Shown piece after piece: positions 12,719 through 23,999 of a stretch of 64,000 nucleotides of DNA (the first letter of the stretch is position 1; each line of letters opens with the position of its first letter). The notes under the pieces were generated by a model. It saw only the letters and a list, made by a program, of their open reading frames with translations. It searched no databases and was not told where the DNA came from. The translations under genes were made by a program, and so were the position numbers. This DNA comes from Kingdonia uniflora (taxonomy: Eukaryota > Streptophyta > Magnoliopsida > Ranunculales > Circaeasteraceae): positions 62,001-126,000 of the forward strand of contig JACGCM010001005.1 of assembly GCA_014058105.1 (NCBI GenBank). Reading direction: 5' to 3'.

Positions 12719-15704
12719 ATCTATACCGGTCAAAAATTAAAACCAGGAGTATTGTGAATTATTTGGTAACTATCCTAGCATGTTGTCGGTCGTAGTGAAA
12801 CTCTTTAAAATGATCCAACCTCTCAAGCGAGCTACCGGTAGCCAAGCTTCTCCGAATTTCAAACATGGATTATTGGGATTCATTTATAAGTATCCAAGCA
12901 TGTTTTTGGTCGAAACGAAACTCTTAAAATGGATCTAACCTCACAAACGTGTTTCCGGCAGCGAAGCTTATCTTAATTGTGATCTAACGCATCGGAGTGG
13001 TTCTAAATCCGTTTCGGTCATGCCAACAAACCGGGAGTATTGTGATTCATTTGGTAACTATCCTAGCATGTTTTCTGTCTAAACAAAACTCTTAAAAATG
13101 ATCCAACCTCTAAAATGAGTTGTCGATAGACAAGCTTCACAAAATTGGGATCTAAAGAATCGGAGAGGTACGAAATCCGTACCGGTCAAAATTTCAAACC
13201 GGGAGTATTGTGATTCATTTGGGAAGTATCCAAGCATGTTGTCGGCAGAAACGGAACTCTAAAAAACGATCTAACCTCTCAAACGAGTTGTCGGCAGCCA
13301 AGCTTATCAGAATTGTGAACTAACGCATCGGAGAGGTTTGAAATCCGTTTCGGTCAAAACATCAAACCGGGTGTATTGTGGTTCATTTGGTAACTATCCA
13401 TGCTTGTTGTCGGTAGAAACGAAACAGTTAAAAATGATCCAACCTCACAATCGAGTTGTCGGCAGCCAAGCTTCTCAGAATTGCGATCTAACGCATCAGA
13501 GAGCTATGAAATTCGTAACGGTCAAAACTTCAATCCGAGATTATTGTGATTCATTTGGTAACAATCCTTGCATGTTTTCGTCGAGATAAAAGTATTAAAA
13601 ACGATCCAGCCTCTCAAACAAGTTGTCGGTATCCAAACTTCTCAGAATAGGTATCTAAAGCATCATAGAGGTGCAAAATCCGTACAGGTAAAATAATTCA
13701 AACCAGGAGTATTGTGAATTATTTGGTAACTATATCCTAGCATGTTGTCGGTCGTAATGAAACTCTTTAAATAATCCAACCTCTCAGGCGAGTTGTCAGA
13801 TGCCAAGCTTCTCAGAATTGCGATCTATAACGCATCGGTGTGGTACGAAATCCGCAACGGTCAAAACAATATGCCAGGAGTATTGGGATTCATTTGGTTA
13901 CAATCCAAGCAAGTTGTTGGTCGATACGCAAATCCAACATTTCAAACGATTTGCCGGTAGCCAAGCTCCACAGAATTGCGATCTAACGCATCGGAGAAGT
14001 ACGAAATCCGTACCGGTCAAAACATCAAACCGGGAGTATTGTGGCTCATTTGTTAACTACCCTTGCATGTTGCCGGTCGAAACGATACTCTTAAAAGTGA
14101 TCCAGCCTCTCAATCGAGTTGTCGGCAGCAAAGCTTCTCAGAATTGCGATTTAGCGCATCGGAGAGGAATAAAATCCGTACCGGCCAAAACTTCTAAACA
14201 GGAGTATTGCAATTCAATTGGAAACCTTCCTTGCATGCTTCGGTCGAGACAAAAGTGTTAAAAATGATCCAGCCTCTTAAACAAGTTGTCGGTATCCAAG
14301 TTTCCCAAAATTTGGATCGAAAGCATCAGAGAGGTGCAAAATGCGTATAGGTCAAAAATTTAAACCAGGTGTATTGTGAATTATTTGGTAACTATCCTAG
14401 CATGTTGTCGGTCGTAATGGAACTCTTTAAAATGATCCAACCTCTCAAGCGAGTTGCCAGTAGCCAAGCTTCTCAGAATTGCGATCTAACGCATCTGAGA
14501 GGTACGAAATTTGCATCGGTCAAAACAATAAGCTTCTCAGAATTGCGATCTAACGCATCAGAGAGGAATGAAATCCGTACCGGTCAAAACTTCATACCGG
14601 GAGTATTGTGATTCATTTTGTAACAATCCTTGCATGTTTTCGGTCGACACTAAAGTATTAAAAACATTTCAGCTTCTCAAATAAGTTGTCGGTATCCAAG
14701 CTACTCAGAATTGGTATCTAAAGCATCATAGAGGTGTAAAATCCGTACCGGTCAAAAATTCAAACCAGGAGTGTTGCGAATTATTTGGAAGCAATCTTAG
14801 CATTTTGTCGGTCGTAATGAAACTCTTTAAAATGATCCAACCTCTCAAGCGAGATACCGGTAGCCAAGCTTCTCATAATTCCTATCTAACGCATCGGAGA
14901 GGTACAAAATCCGTACCGGTCGAAATTTTAAACATGGAGTATTGTGATTCATTTGATAAGTATCCAAGCATGTTCTTGGTCGAAAAGAAACTCTTAAAAT
15001 TGATCCAACCTCAAAAACGTGTTTCCGGCAGCCAAGCTTATCTTAATTGTGATCTAACGCGTTGGAGTGGTTCAAAATCCGTTCCGGTCAAACCATCTAA
15101 CCGGGAGTATTATGATTCATTTGGCAACTATCCTAGCATGTTGTCTGTCTAAACAAAACTATTAAAAATTATCCAACCTCTAAAATGAGTTGTCGGTAGA
15201 CAAGCCTCAAAGAATTGGGATCAAAAGAATCGGAGAGGTACGAAATCCTTAGCGGTCAAAATTTCAAACCGGAAGTATTGTGATCTATTTGGAAAGTTTC
15301 CAAGCATGTTGTCGGCCGAAACTAAACAATTAAAAATGATCCAACAACTCAAACGAGTTGCCGGTAGCCAAACTTCTATGAATTACGATCTAACGCATCT
15401 GAGAGGTCAATCCGTACTGGTCAAAACTTCAAACCGGGAGTATTGTGATTCATTTGGTAAGTATCCAAGCATGTTGTCGGTCGAAATGAAACTATTTAAT
15501 AGAATCCAACCTCTCAAACCAGTTGCCGGCAGCCAAGCTTCTCAGAATTGCGATCGAACGCATCGGAGAGGTTCGAATTCTATTCCGGTCAAAACATCAA
15601 ACCAGGAATATTTTGATTCATTTGGTAACTATCCATGCACCTTATCGGTCAAAACGAAACTCTTAAAAATGATCCAACCTCTAAAACGAGTTGTCGATAG
15701 GCAA
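12719..15704 (+). repeat. Satellite segment duplicated at 55.4-58.4 kb (donor-like copy)
   Basis: This stretch of the main array matches 55,408-58,357 almost base for base and in the same orientation. The offset is 42,689 bp at the left end and 42,653 bp at the right end. The 36-bp change is explained by one deletion in the distal copy, which lacks about 36 bp found here near 13,384-13,419. Other differences are scattered substitutions and balanced 1-bp indels. Here the segment is embedded in continuous satellite on both sides; in the distal copy both sides are transposase sequence. Confidence 0.9.
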
Positions 15705-15987
15705 GCTTCACTGAATTGGGATCTAAAGCATCGTAGAGGTACGAATTCCGAATTGGGATCTAAAGCACCGGAGAGGTACGAAATCCGTACCGGCCTAAAT
15801 TTCAAACCGGGAGTATTGTGATTTATTTGGCAGGTATCAAAACATGTTGTCGGCGGAAACGAAACTCTTAAAAATGATCCAACCTCTCAAACGAGTTGCC
15901 TGTAGCCAAGCTTCTCAGAATTTAGATCTAACGCGTCGGAGAGGTACAAAATCCATACTTGTCAAAACTTTAATGCTAGCGTATTGT

Positions 15988-16165
15988 GAATCATTTTGAA
16001 TCAATCCGAGCATTATGTCGATCGAAACGTAACTCTTAAAAACATGACGCATTGTAAATATGACGCATTATGTTGAATCATTTTGAATCAATCCGAGCAT
16101 TATGTCGATCTCGACAATTAGGACAATGAACATGACGCATTGTAAATATAACATTATCGATTTCG
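15988..16165 (+). repeat. 88-bp duplication at the right edge of the array
   Basis: GAATCATTTTGAATCAATCC begins at 15,988 and again at 16,076. CATGACGCATTGTAAATAT occurs at 16,043 and 16,131. Both pairs are 88 bp apart, so the last partial monomer plus the first non-satellite bases form a short tandem duplication exactly at the array boundary. Confidence 0.85.
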
Positions 16166-16240
16166 ACAAATACAAAGTATAATTAGAGTTATATATATAT
16201 ATATATATAATATTGTCGACCTATATGGTAAATCGACAAT
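16102..16240. repeat. Palindrome cluster 1 (ATTGTCGANNTCGACAAT family)
   Basis: Imperfect inverted repeats occur at 16,102-16,118, 16,153-16,170 and 16,212-16,240, spaced 51-59 bp. Between them is AAGTATAATTAGAGTTA followed by a TA run, then TATAATATTGTCGAC. The same arrangement (AAGTGTAATTAGAGTTA, TATATAATATTGTC) is found at 53,655-53,690, so the two places share a repeat family. The cluster separates the satellite from a FAR1 transposase fragment. Subterminal repeats of a DNA transposon are one reading; I cannot define terminal inverted repeats or target duplications. Confidence 0.7.
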
Positions 16241-16243
16241 TTA

Positions 16244-16480
16244 ATCAGTGCCTAGTCTGTCCAATTCGAACTCCTTCTTTACCTTGGGAATAACGGTGGC
16301 CATAGCTCCATCTTGATCAGTGATAATTAAAATAGGGTGTTTGTTGTTCATTGCCTTCAACCAAGTATGGAACAACCATACAAATATGTTTTCTTGCTCA
16401 TTCCTTAGTAGAGCATATCCGTATTGAATTGTTTGGTAGTGGTTGTTGATCCCTACAAATAGAGGTAATTCGAACTAGGG
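16244..16480 (-). pseudogene. FAR1/MULE transposase fragment C
   Basis: Read on the minus strand, this encodes about 75 residues matching the middle of the MULE transposase domain of FAR1/FHY3-related proteins. The order is FVGINNHYQTI, then YALLRNEQENIFVWLFHTWL, then KAMNNKHP and ITDQDGAM. ITDQD contains the second catalytic Asp of the DDE triad. A TAG lies in frame just upstream of the preserved stretch. The C-terminal end runs into the palindrome cluster, replacing the expected VFP..H..C.WH motif. No DNA-binding domain or SWIM finger is present. It is a fragment, not a working gene. Its orientation and position next to the satellite mirror the arrangement near 55.4 kb. Confidence 0.8.
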
Positions 16481-19340
16481 ACAACACGATTTTTAGTAAG
16501 ATTGAGGGAGACCCCTACAATCACCCCCTCGAAACCGAAGCCACGAGTGGCTTTGGTTGAGAAAGGATTTGGATATATGGGTCTTCGGGTTGGAAATTTA
16601 AATTATGAAAAAAGTAATTATGTGTGTTTACTGCATGGAAAATGCGCGTGTCAAAGGAGGATGTATGTGCATTGAATGTTGTTGGGAATTGATAGACGTG
16701 ACGGTTAGGGTTTGTAGAGTTACATCTTATTGAATGATGACGCTTGGGAAAACGTATCTGCATAATAAATGTAGGGTTATATAAAGGGTACCTGAACCGT
16801 GGATTGTGACAAAGTATGTTGTGGTCTATTGAAAAATTCTCTGTAAGTTTTGAAGATGGTGAAGACTCGTAGGATGGTTCTTGAAGAATGAATTACTTCA
16901 GAGAAGCAGAAGGGACCACTTTTTGGTGGATCTTGTTCCTTCGGCGTATAGAGGGATATCGGCAGGCAAAGCGACTAAAGCTGATAAAGAATTTTACAGT
17001 AGATAAAGATTTTACCATGTTGTCTTAACAGACGAGCAAGGTTGGGCTTGTTTAAGTATTCTTACGGATGACAAGGTTGGGGAGACAAATACTGGGATAG
17101 GCGTGACTGCGGGGCAGTTACGCTAAGTTCTTGTATCACAATGGACTCGAATGTCAGACCTTCTTCATCTCTACCAACTTTATAGCGGTGGTGGTTTTAG
17201 AGGAGGCGGTAATGGTAGTGGAGGAGGGAGACGAGCAGTGAAAGTCTGCTTCTGCATTTCCATCACTTTTTGGTGCTAAGAAGACCTTCAGTTTGAATTG
17301 TTGGCTCCAACACTGAGTTTACTGCTTGCATAGTTTCTATTTGAAGTTCGACTAAAATTTGACCAAACTCATATGAGGGAAGCTTTTTGTTGCTTCCAAT
17401 TTCTGTTTTGCATCAGGGTGAAAAATTACTGAGGCAGGACGAACTGAAGGACTTGATGTTTCGGAGTACCTGAATGACCTGTTACACTTGTAAAAGCATT
17501 GAAAAACTAGTTATCTGTAAAGTTCATGTTGTTGAGTACTTAAAAGACTTGTTATCTGTAAAAGCACTTTTAATCTGTTTCGACATGAATAAAATTTGTT
17601 ATTCAATTTTCGTGTTGATATAGATATAAAATAGCTCTAGAAATTGAGCTCCATGATATAAAGAATGTATGAAATGAAATGTATGAGTGTAGAAAGTGTA
17701 AATACTTGTAACTATGAGCTGAGATATATATGTGAAAATGCGTGTTTATGATTCGATCTGTATGTTGGAAATGTGGGAGATAAAAAATTGTAAGATTTTG
17801 TTTTAATGAGGATTCAACCTCAGCGAGTAATGGAAATTTAGAAAGAATAAGTTCGACCTGAAAATATGTGGAATGATTGAGTTAGAGGGTAATTGATAAG
17901 TGAAAATAATTTTTGCAAGATTTTGGTGTTATTGTTATGAGATAAAAGGATATTAATACTTTTGAGGGTTTGGCAGTAAAAAATATAAAAATAAGGTAAA
18001 AAGATCTCTGAATATGGGGGATGAGATAAGAATGGTAGGCACTCGATCCCAGAGGATTCCTAGTGCCGCTAAAGGATGATTGGCCATAAAAATTGTAGAA
18101 GTGCGGGAGAGAATTTTCAGATTGTTAGGTTATGATGCTGAGTTGCCTGGGAGGGAGTGTTAGCACGATGGATTGGATTTAAGGGGTAGGAAACATGAGT
18201 ATGCCCGATTTTTCTTTGAGGGATTTTTTTGAGAACTGGTGAGGGATCCTCCAAATCAAGAAGAGGTGGTTAGATTGATTGCTGAGGTAGAGATCAAATT
18301 TGAGGATATGAGGATTTCTGGAGGTTGACCAGTTGGATGTGGTTTCCATTTGAACAAGATTGTTTATGATGTAATTATATATGATGTGCATGGAGCGAAT
18401 GTAAAATAGGGTAACCGAATAAGTTTGCTTTAAGTTTGTATAATCTGAAATAATTTGTTGAATAGATCATCTATTATTGTGAATGTTTATTTTGACTGTT
18501 GTGTAAAAATGAATTTGAAAATATTTGAAACTCTGTTATGTTAGCTTTGAAAATGACGTCATGGTTGCTATAAGAGTAGAAGAAGAAGCATGTACAGAAA
18601 AATAGGGAGGTTCTGATTTTGTCCCTTGTAAAAACTTGTGAAAACTCGGTTGCGTGTAAAGAGTGAGTAATAATGAGTGGGGCGAGGTCAGAGGGATATT
18701 TGGAAGAAAGAAATAAAAATAGATTAAAATATAAGAAAAAGGGTAATGATGGCAAGTCATTATTTGTACTGAAAATGTGCAAGACGTCTGACATGGATAG
18801 TGGAAGGGACGCCTTGGTTCTAAAACCGAGGACGGCTTGTGAGAGGCCCAATAACTGCTTGTAGTTAAAGAGAGAAAATATAAATAATGCTTCATCTTTG
18901 CCAATCAAACATTTTTCAACTTCCAAAAACTTGAAGAACAGTGTGAGAAGGAAAAAGAGAGGCAAAAACAGTACTAAAACTTGTGGAGACTCAAACAAGA
19001 TGGATCATTAGTCAAAGTCTGAGAGAGTTGCTGAATCTGAGTCGCAAAGGCAGTTGTATAGCAGCGTGGTGAGGGAAGGATACGGCGCTGTCTCGGATTC
19101 TCCTTTTTATATAGAAGGTTAGTAGATATACGTGATATGTGTATGCATTTTTGAAGATCAATTTTGTATTTTTTTGAAAAAGTGACAAATTACTATTTAT
19201 ATGAAAATATGTTATGATAAGATACATGAAAGATATTTCAATATTGTTGACGTATATAAACAGAAGGTAGCAATAGATACCTGGATCTGTGTGTAGGTCG
19301 ATCGTGGGGAGTTTTTTCTATGATAAAAATCTTTTTTTGT
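16481..19340. other. Non-coding stretch left of the antisense Tat gene
   Basis: No confident gene is visible across about 2.9 kb. A TATA-like TTATATAAAG lies at 16,777, and 70 bp downstream a short plus-strand reading frame begins at 16,856 (MVKTRRMVLEE, then stop). This could be the decayed promoter and first exon of the antisense gene at 19.35-23.26 kb, or part of the 3' end or LTR of the minus-oriented Tat element. The ORFs on both strands around 18.2-19.2 kb are low-complexity, mutually overlapping and match nothing I recognise. Confidence 0.4.
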
Positions 19341-19347
19341 AGTTGAT

Positions 19348-22300
19348 ATGAGGTATTCCTCTGTAAGTGAGGCGTTGACCTCTGGTAAGCCGACTAATTT
19401 TGAGATTGAAGCATCTAGAGGTGAGAAAGAAGTAGGTGTTGATCAATTTCCAAGTCTCCCTGGGAGATTGGTATCCTACCCTCTTCGTTCGGATGCTTTT
19501 AGAGAGTTCTGTAAAGCCAAGGCTTCTACAGGTGGTAGATGAGGGAACTACATTGATTATGCTGGTAGGCAATTTAGGGGTTGTACCGTAGCAACAGGAG
19601 AGGAATACTATTACCTTGTTGGTTGATTTGGAGATGGAAAAAGGGATAGGGGTTTAGATGAATCGCTATCTTTTGAGTTTTTCGATAGGGATGTTGGGAG
19701 TGAACTCTCGGAGTGTTTCTTTATTACTTGTCTCAGTTAGAGTATGGGTTGAGTCTTCCCCTGAGTAATCTGGTGAAAGGGATTGTGAATCTTATCGGTG
19801 CATGTCCCGTTCAAATGAATGGGAACATGTGGGAGGTGATAAGTGTTTGTGAAGCTTTGAACTTACGGTGGGAAGAACCGGGTAGAAAGAGAAGGATTTC
19901 TCCTTAGGACGTGTTGCAGTTTTATGGTATAAATTTTTTGGTACAAGTGGAGGGGCTCATTTTTACACGATAGCAACTCAGTAGGTCGAACTTATAACGA
20001 TAATGTGATATGGGTGAAGGGTGACTGCCTTCAGAGAGATGATGAAGAACCCATTGAACTTCTATTTATAACTATAAAACAACATAAGTATAACAATATA
20101 TAATGCATAAGATTGATAGTTGAAATTGTACGATATTTGTTGATGTTCATGTTGTGTCTATGACAGGTCCCAAATCACAGGTGGAGAAGAAAGAGTTATT
20201 GTTAGATAAAGTCGCTCTAGAGGAGACTGAGCTCGAGTCCGCATTAGAAGATCTTAGCATTAGCAGGAAGAAGCGTGTTAAAAGCGGAGTTGAAAAAGTT
20301 TTGAAATCTCGGTTGACAAGGCTGATGACGAGCGCTGATAGCAGCAAAAAGAAAGGGACTGATGGGGAAAAGTAAGCTTGTTTGCTGAAGACCCCTAGAA
20401 TGGACAAAGGATTACCTAAGTCCATTACGTCAAGCAAATTAGCTCGAACGACTAAAGGCAACCATTGAAGCGTGTTGCTGTGTTGGGACCTCGGCAAGTG
20501 GTGCAGCTGCAGAACAGGTAAAAAAGAGAAGGGTTGATCCTTCTGAAGTGTCTAGTGGGAAGGTCGTTAAAAATTGACCTGACCTGACATGGAGGATGAT
20601 TGGAAAGAGGTAGAGGAGAAGGCCAGGTTAGCAGCTCTCCGCAGAGAGGGGGAGATGAGTAAAATGGTAGGCTCGTATGCTCGAGTATTTGTTTATGGTG
20701 AATTTTGTAATATGATTCGAGCTAATCAATAAGGTTGATTTGTTTAATCTTTTGCAGGCTACTCGGCTGATGAAGGGAATATGCATCAGGGTCGAGGATG
20801 AGAGAACGGACTTGAAGAGGAAGAAGAGCGAGCTCAAAAGAAACTTAGCTCGATCAAAAGATGATTTGAGCAAGGAGGGGAAGCGGCTGGAGGCCCTGAA
20901 GGCTTCCCTAGTTGTTGAGATTAACAGGCTGCAAGCGGTGGTGAGCATGAACTTAGAGGAGGTAGGAGCTGAGCGTGACAGGCTTGGGCGTCACCTTATG
21001 TCCAAAGGATACTCTGAAGAGGAGGTGGATGCCATTAGGGCCGACACCTATGTGGAGGAAGAGGATGAAGAGTTTGAAGGTGATGTTGTTGGTGTAGTTG
21101 ATAGGCTAGATGGTGTGTCTCCTCAGACGACAAGGAATAACCAAGAAAATGACATTGAACGCTCGGAGACTAAAACTGATAAGGTAGGATAGTGTGACTG
21201 TACTATGATTGTATGAATATTTTGGAATGTTTGTCAATTGGTTGGACTTATGTTGGATAGAATTTTGTAGGCTAAGACTCTTTTTTGTAAACCTTGATGT
21301 AGGATCTAAAGGATATATGCCTCAGAATAAAAGATTTAGAGGCTGAGCTTGCTAAGGAGAAAGAGACCTCAGTGTCCATGCCATTTTCGCAAGCGGAGCA
21401 GCAGGTTAGAATAGAGCAAGAAATTTTGATTTGTATGCTTCATTAGTATAGAGCTACAAAGTAATGAATAGAATGTAGAGACAAACCAACAACCCATTAC
21501 CGATTTGGGGGCAAACAGCACTGAAATGGTACTAGACATAAAAGAATTAGAATTTTGGCATACTCAAATATAGAGAATGCGTACCTTAGATTTGTGAATA
21601 TATGTTATGGAGCATCCATCTGGGATTACTCTTCGACCATGAGTTTAGAAGTAGTTTTATACAGTGAATGTCAAAAAATAGATATCTCGTTAGAAATGAG
21701 AAAGGTAGTGATGAACGTTCTAAATCCAACTGATACAAAATATTTGTAATGTGCAGGTCGAATTGGAGTCAGCTCGCTTACGCGAAGATGAAGCTCTCCA
21801 ATGTAACCAGGAGTTTCCAGGGGAGTTTGATAGGATGAGAGAGATGAGTGAGGATAGGGAAGATCAATATGTGAAGGTACACTTCAAGTTTGTTGAGGCC
21901 ACGCAGAGAGTCGTCGACCTAACTCGGAAGATCGATGAGAAGGATGCCGAAATTCAGAAAGGGCAAAAAGAGTTTGAGGAGTTAAAAAACATGCGGCGAA
22001 ACTCAAAAACCAGAATGATGTACTGTTGGTAAAGAGCAAGGAGGCAGACATGGCCTGTTATCGTATAAAGGCTTTAAAAGGGTCGGAGGATTTTTTTTTT
22101 TTGAAAAAATTTGGGATTTATTAAAGTGGAAAGCCATATTTACAAGTGGAGGAAAATTTAAATTGGTTGGTGGCTGGTTTGAGAAATGATTTGTTTAAAA
22201 AAATGAATAATCAAGAGTGCATTCGAACTTATTTGGCAAATAGCAGGAGCGAACTGGGGCGATTGAAGAAGAAACTAGTTGATAAAGATAACGACATAAA

Positions 22301-23260
22301 GGGAGCTCGAGACGATCTAACTGTGTCGGAATTGGCAGTTGAGCAACTGACTACAACTTTTTCTGCAAAGGATATGAAATTTCGGACAGTTTAGCGAATA
22401 TGCAATGAGTAGAATGAAAGGGTGGCACACCTTAAGGCCTAATTGGGTCAGGTCAACTTGTGTGCCAGGATTGCTGAGGTTGGGGAGCGCTCGAAGGGGA
22501 AGAAAAATGATGGCAGAATCTCTCTTGTTCATGTTGATGTTGTTAGCTTATTAGATTAAATAAAGGAGTTGGAGGGGGATGTTGCTCGGATTCAAGGGTA
22601 TGTGCGCAAAGGGGCAGAACAATTACGGGCGTATGAAAAAAAATTGGACGTCGCTTTCACAAGGGAGAAAGAGTTAGAAAGTGTTATTAGATCGAAGGAG
22701 ATTGTGATAAGGGATAAAGTGGAATTATTAAAGAAAATGCCAGATGAGGACAAACTGAAGAAGGAGATCAAGATACTTTGTGCTCAAGTTGTCGAATTGG
22801 AGGTGACTAATCGAACTGAGTCAGCAAAAGCTGATAAAAAAAATCAGTAGAGAACATTGCCTTTACAGATTGGGTAGACAGAAAAATTGAGAGTTAAATA
22901 GCTAAGTAGAAAAGGTTAGAAGATCGCCTTTAGAGGGCAAGGGCGGTTTGGTCTCACTCAGTTGTAACTCAGTCCTTGCATTCAGACTTGTTGAGGTCTA
23001 TGATTGCTTATTTTGCAGAAGAATTTCAAAGAATTGGGTTAAAGAGAGATACCTTATTTGACTGTTTGTAAAAAAGGGAATGTTTCTGCAAGGTTGATAT
23101 TGATTGAGGAGATTGTACTAGCTCCATGGGAACGGATCTGGGCCCTTGAACTGCTGAGTTGATAGAGGAGGGCAGGACTATTATAATGCTCGAGCTCGAG
23201 AATTCATGGCTAGTCGACCTCCAGTTGTAGAGGTAAGCGAAGCTGACATCCCCACAATAG
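19348..23260 (+). pseudogene. Antisense accessory gene of Tat element A (Transposase_28-like plus coiled coil)
   Basis: The N-terminal part (19,450-20,060) carries a plant 'putative gypsy type transposon' domain, recognised from RLVSYPLRSDAFREF, LSLPLSNLVKGI, NGNMWEVISVC and WVKGDCLQRDDEEP. The C-terminal part (20,758-22,850) is a long Lys/Glu-rich coiled coil with KGYSEEEVDAI followed by an acidic stretch. A final segment, SMIAYFAEEFQRIG, lies near 22,990-23,050. Splice-like GT-AG introns restore the coiled-coil frame at 20,667-20,757, 21,184-21,302 and 21,405-21,756. It runs opposite to the neighbouring pol and lies on pol's 3' side, as with the extra antisense ORF known in some Tat elements such as Grande. 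Stops, frameshifts and a small insertion near 22,091 show it is dead. The function of this family is unknown. Confidence 0.75.
22091..22152 (-). mobile_element. Possible very short LINE/SINE 3' end
   Basis: A run of 12 T followed by about 50 bp interrupts the coiled-coil reading frame of the antisense Tat gene. GGAGGA occurs directly before the T run and again at the other side. A T run bordering a short insert flanked by a direct repeat is what a severely 5'-truncated retroposon in minus orientation would leave. The duplication is only about six bases, so the call is weak. Confidence 0.35.
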
Positions 23261-23314
23261 AAAAAACTGCATTGTAGTGGTTGTATATAAACTTGAAAAA
23301 GAAATAATATGTGT

Positions 23315-23840
23315 CGCAGACATGTAGAGAGATAAAAACTAGTTTTACCTTTGTTTTATCTTATGTATGGTTGATCTCTTCGATTAAAATCTAGTATCAC
23401 CTTTGTTTTAATCTAGAAGTTGAGTAAAGTTAGTCGATCAAGCGTAACCTTGACCAAACCGATAAAATATCGCAGACATATTGAATGAGATAAAAGCTAG
23501 TATTACATTTGCTTTATCTTATGTCTAGTAGAGTCCGTTGAATAAAAACAAGTTCTACCTTATTTTAACCGCAGAAGATTTAGTAGAGTCAGCCAAACCA
23601 AGTGTATTCTTAATTTAACTGGTATGATGTCGCAAACATATTGAAAGAGATGAAAGCTAGTATTACCTTTACTTTATCTTATGTCTGGTAGAGTCCGTTG
23701 ATTGAAAACAAGTTCTACCTTATTCTAACCGCATGAGATTTAGTAGAGTCAGCCAAACCAAGTGTATTATTGATTTAACTGGTATGATGTCGATTGAAAG
23801 CTAGTATTATCTATGCTTTAATCTATGTATTGTCTACAAA
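23315..23840. repeat. Tandem repeat of ~160 bp, about 3.5 copies, downstream of Tat A pol
   Basis: CGCAGACAT or CGCAAACAT begins copies at 23,315, 23,471 and 23,631, and a truncated fourth copy starts near 23,791. Each carries AAGCTAGTATTA or a close variant, CTTTATCTTATGT and AGTAGAGTC. The block lies between the 3' end of the minus-strand pol and the 3' end of the antisense gene. Tandem repeats at this position are a known habit of Tat/Ogre retrotransposons. The sequence is unrelated to the 168-bp satellite. Confidence 0.8.
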
Positions 23841-23999
23841 GTAGAGAGATGTATGAAAAAAACTTGTAAGTTTCATTGATTTCAGAAAAAATGATGTACA
23901 TTGGATGGAGATAGAAATCTCACTTTTGGAATGAAAAAAATGAGAAACTGAAATGGAGTAGTGAGGGACCTAACGATAATATAGTTTTAGTCACCTAGT

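Larger units (their letters stand above)
1..16112 (+). repeat. Main satellite array, ~168-bp HindIII monomer
   Basis: This is a head-to-tail tandem array of roughly 95 diverged monomers. Successive copies of the GGGAGTATTGTGATTCATTT segment fall 168 bp apart (for example 1398, 1566 and 1734). Most monomers hold AAGCTT inside CCAAGCTTCT, plus recurring blocks such as CCGGTCAAAACTTC, TTGTCGGTCGAAAC and GATCTAACGCATCGGAGAGG. All monomers point the same way. Because 168 is 56 codons, one plus frame of the consensus is open, which produces many chance ORFs of 60-250 codons. Frequent indels and stops, and ORFs confined to runs of intact monomers, argue against a protein gene. Monomers fall into recurring subtypes, so the array has higher-order structure. 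It continues beyond the left edge. A centromeric or knob-like satellite is possible, but nothing in the sequence proves its location. Confidence 0.95.

Noticed and set aside
18474..18998. 174-codon minus ORF
   Set aside because: It is low complexity, rich in Leu, Phe and Ser, overlaps ORFs in other frames, and has no domain or conserved motif.
23315..23840. The ~160-bp repeat as a relative of the 168-bp satellite
   Set aside because: Apart from similar length, no blocks such as AAGCTT, CCGGTCAAAAC or GGGAGTATTGTG are shared.
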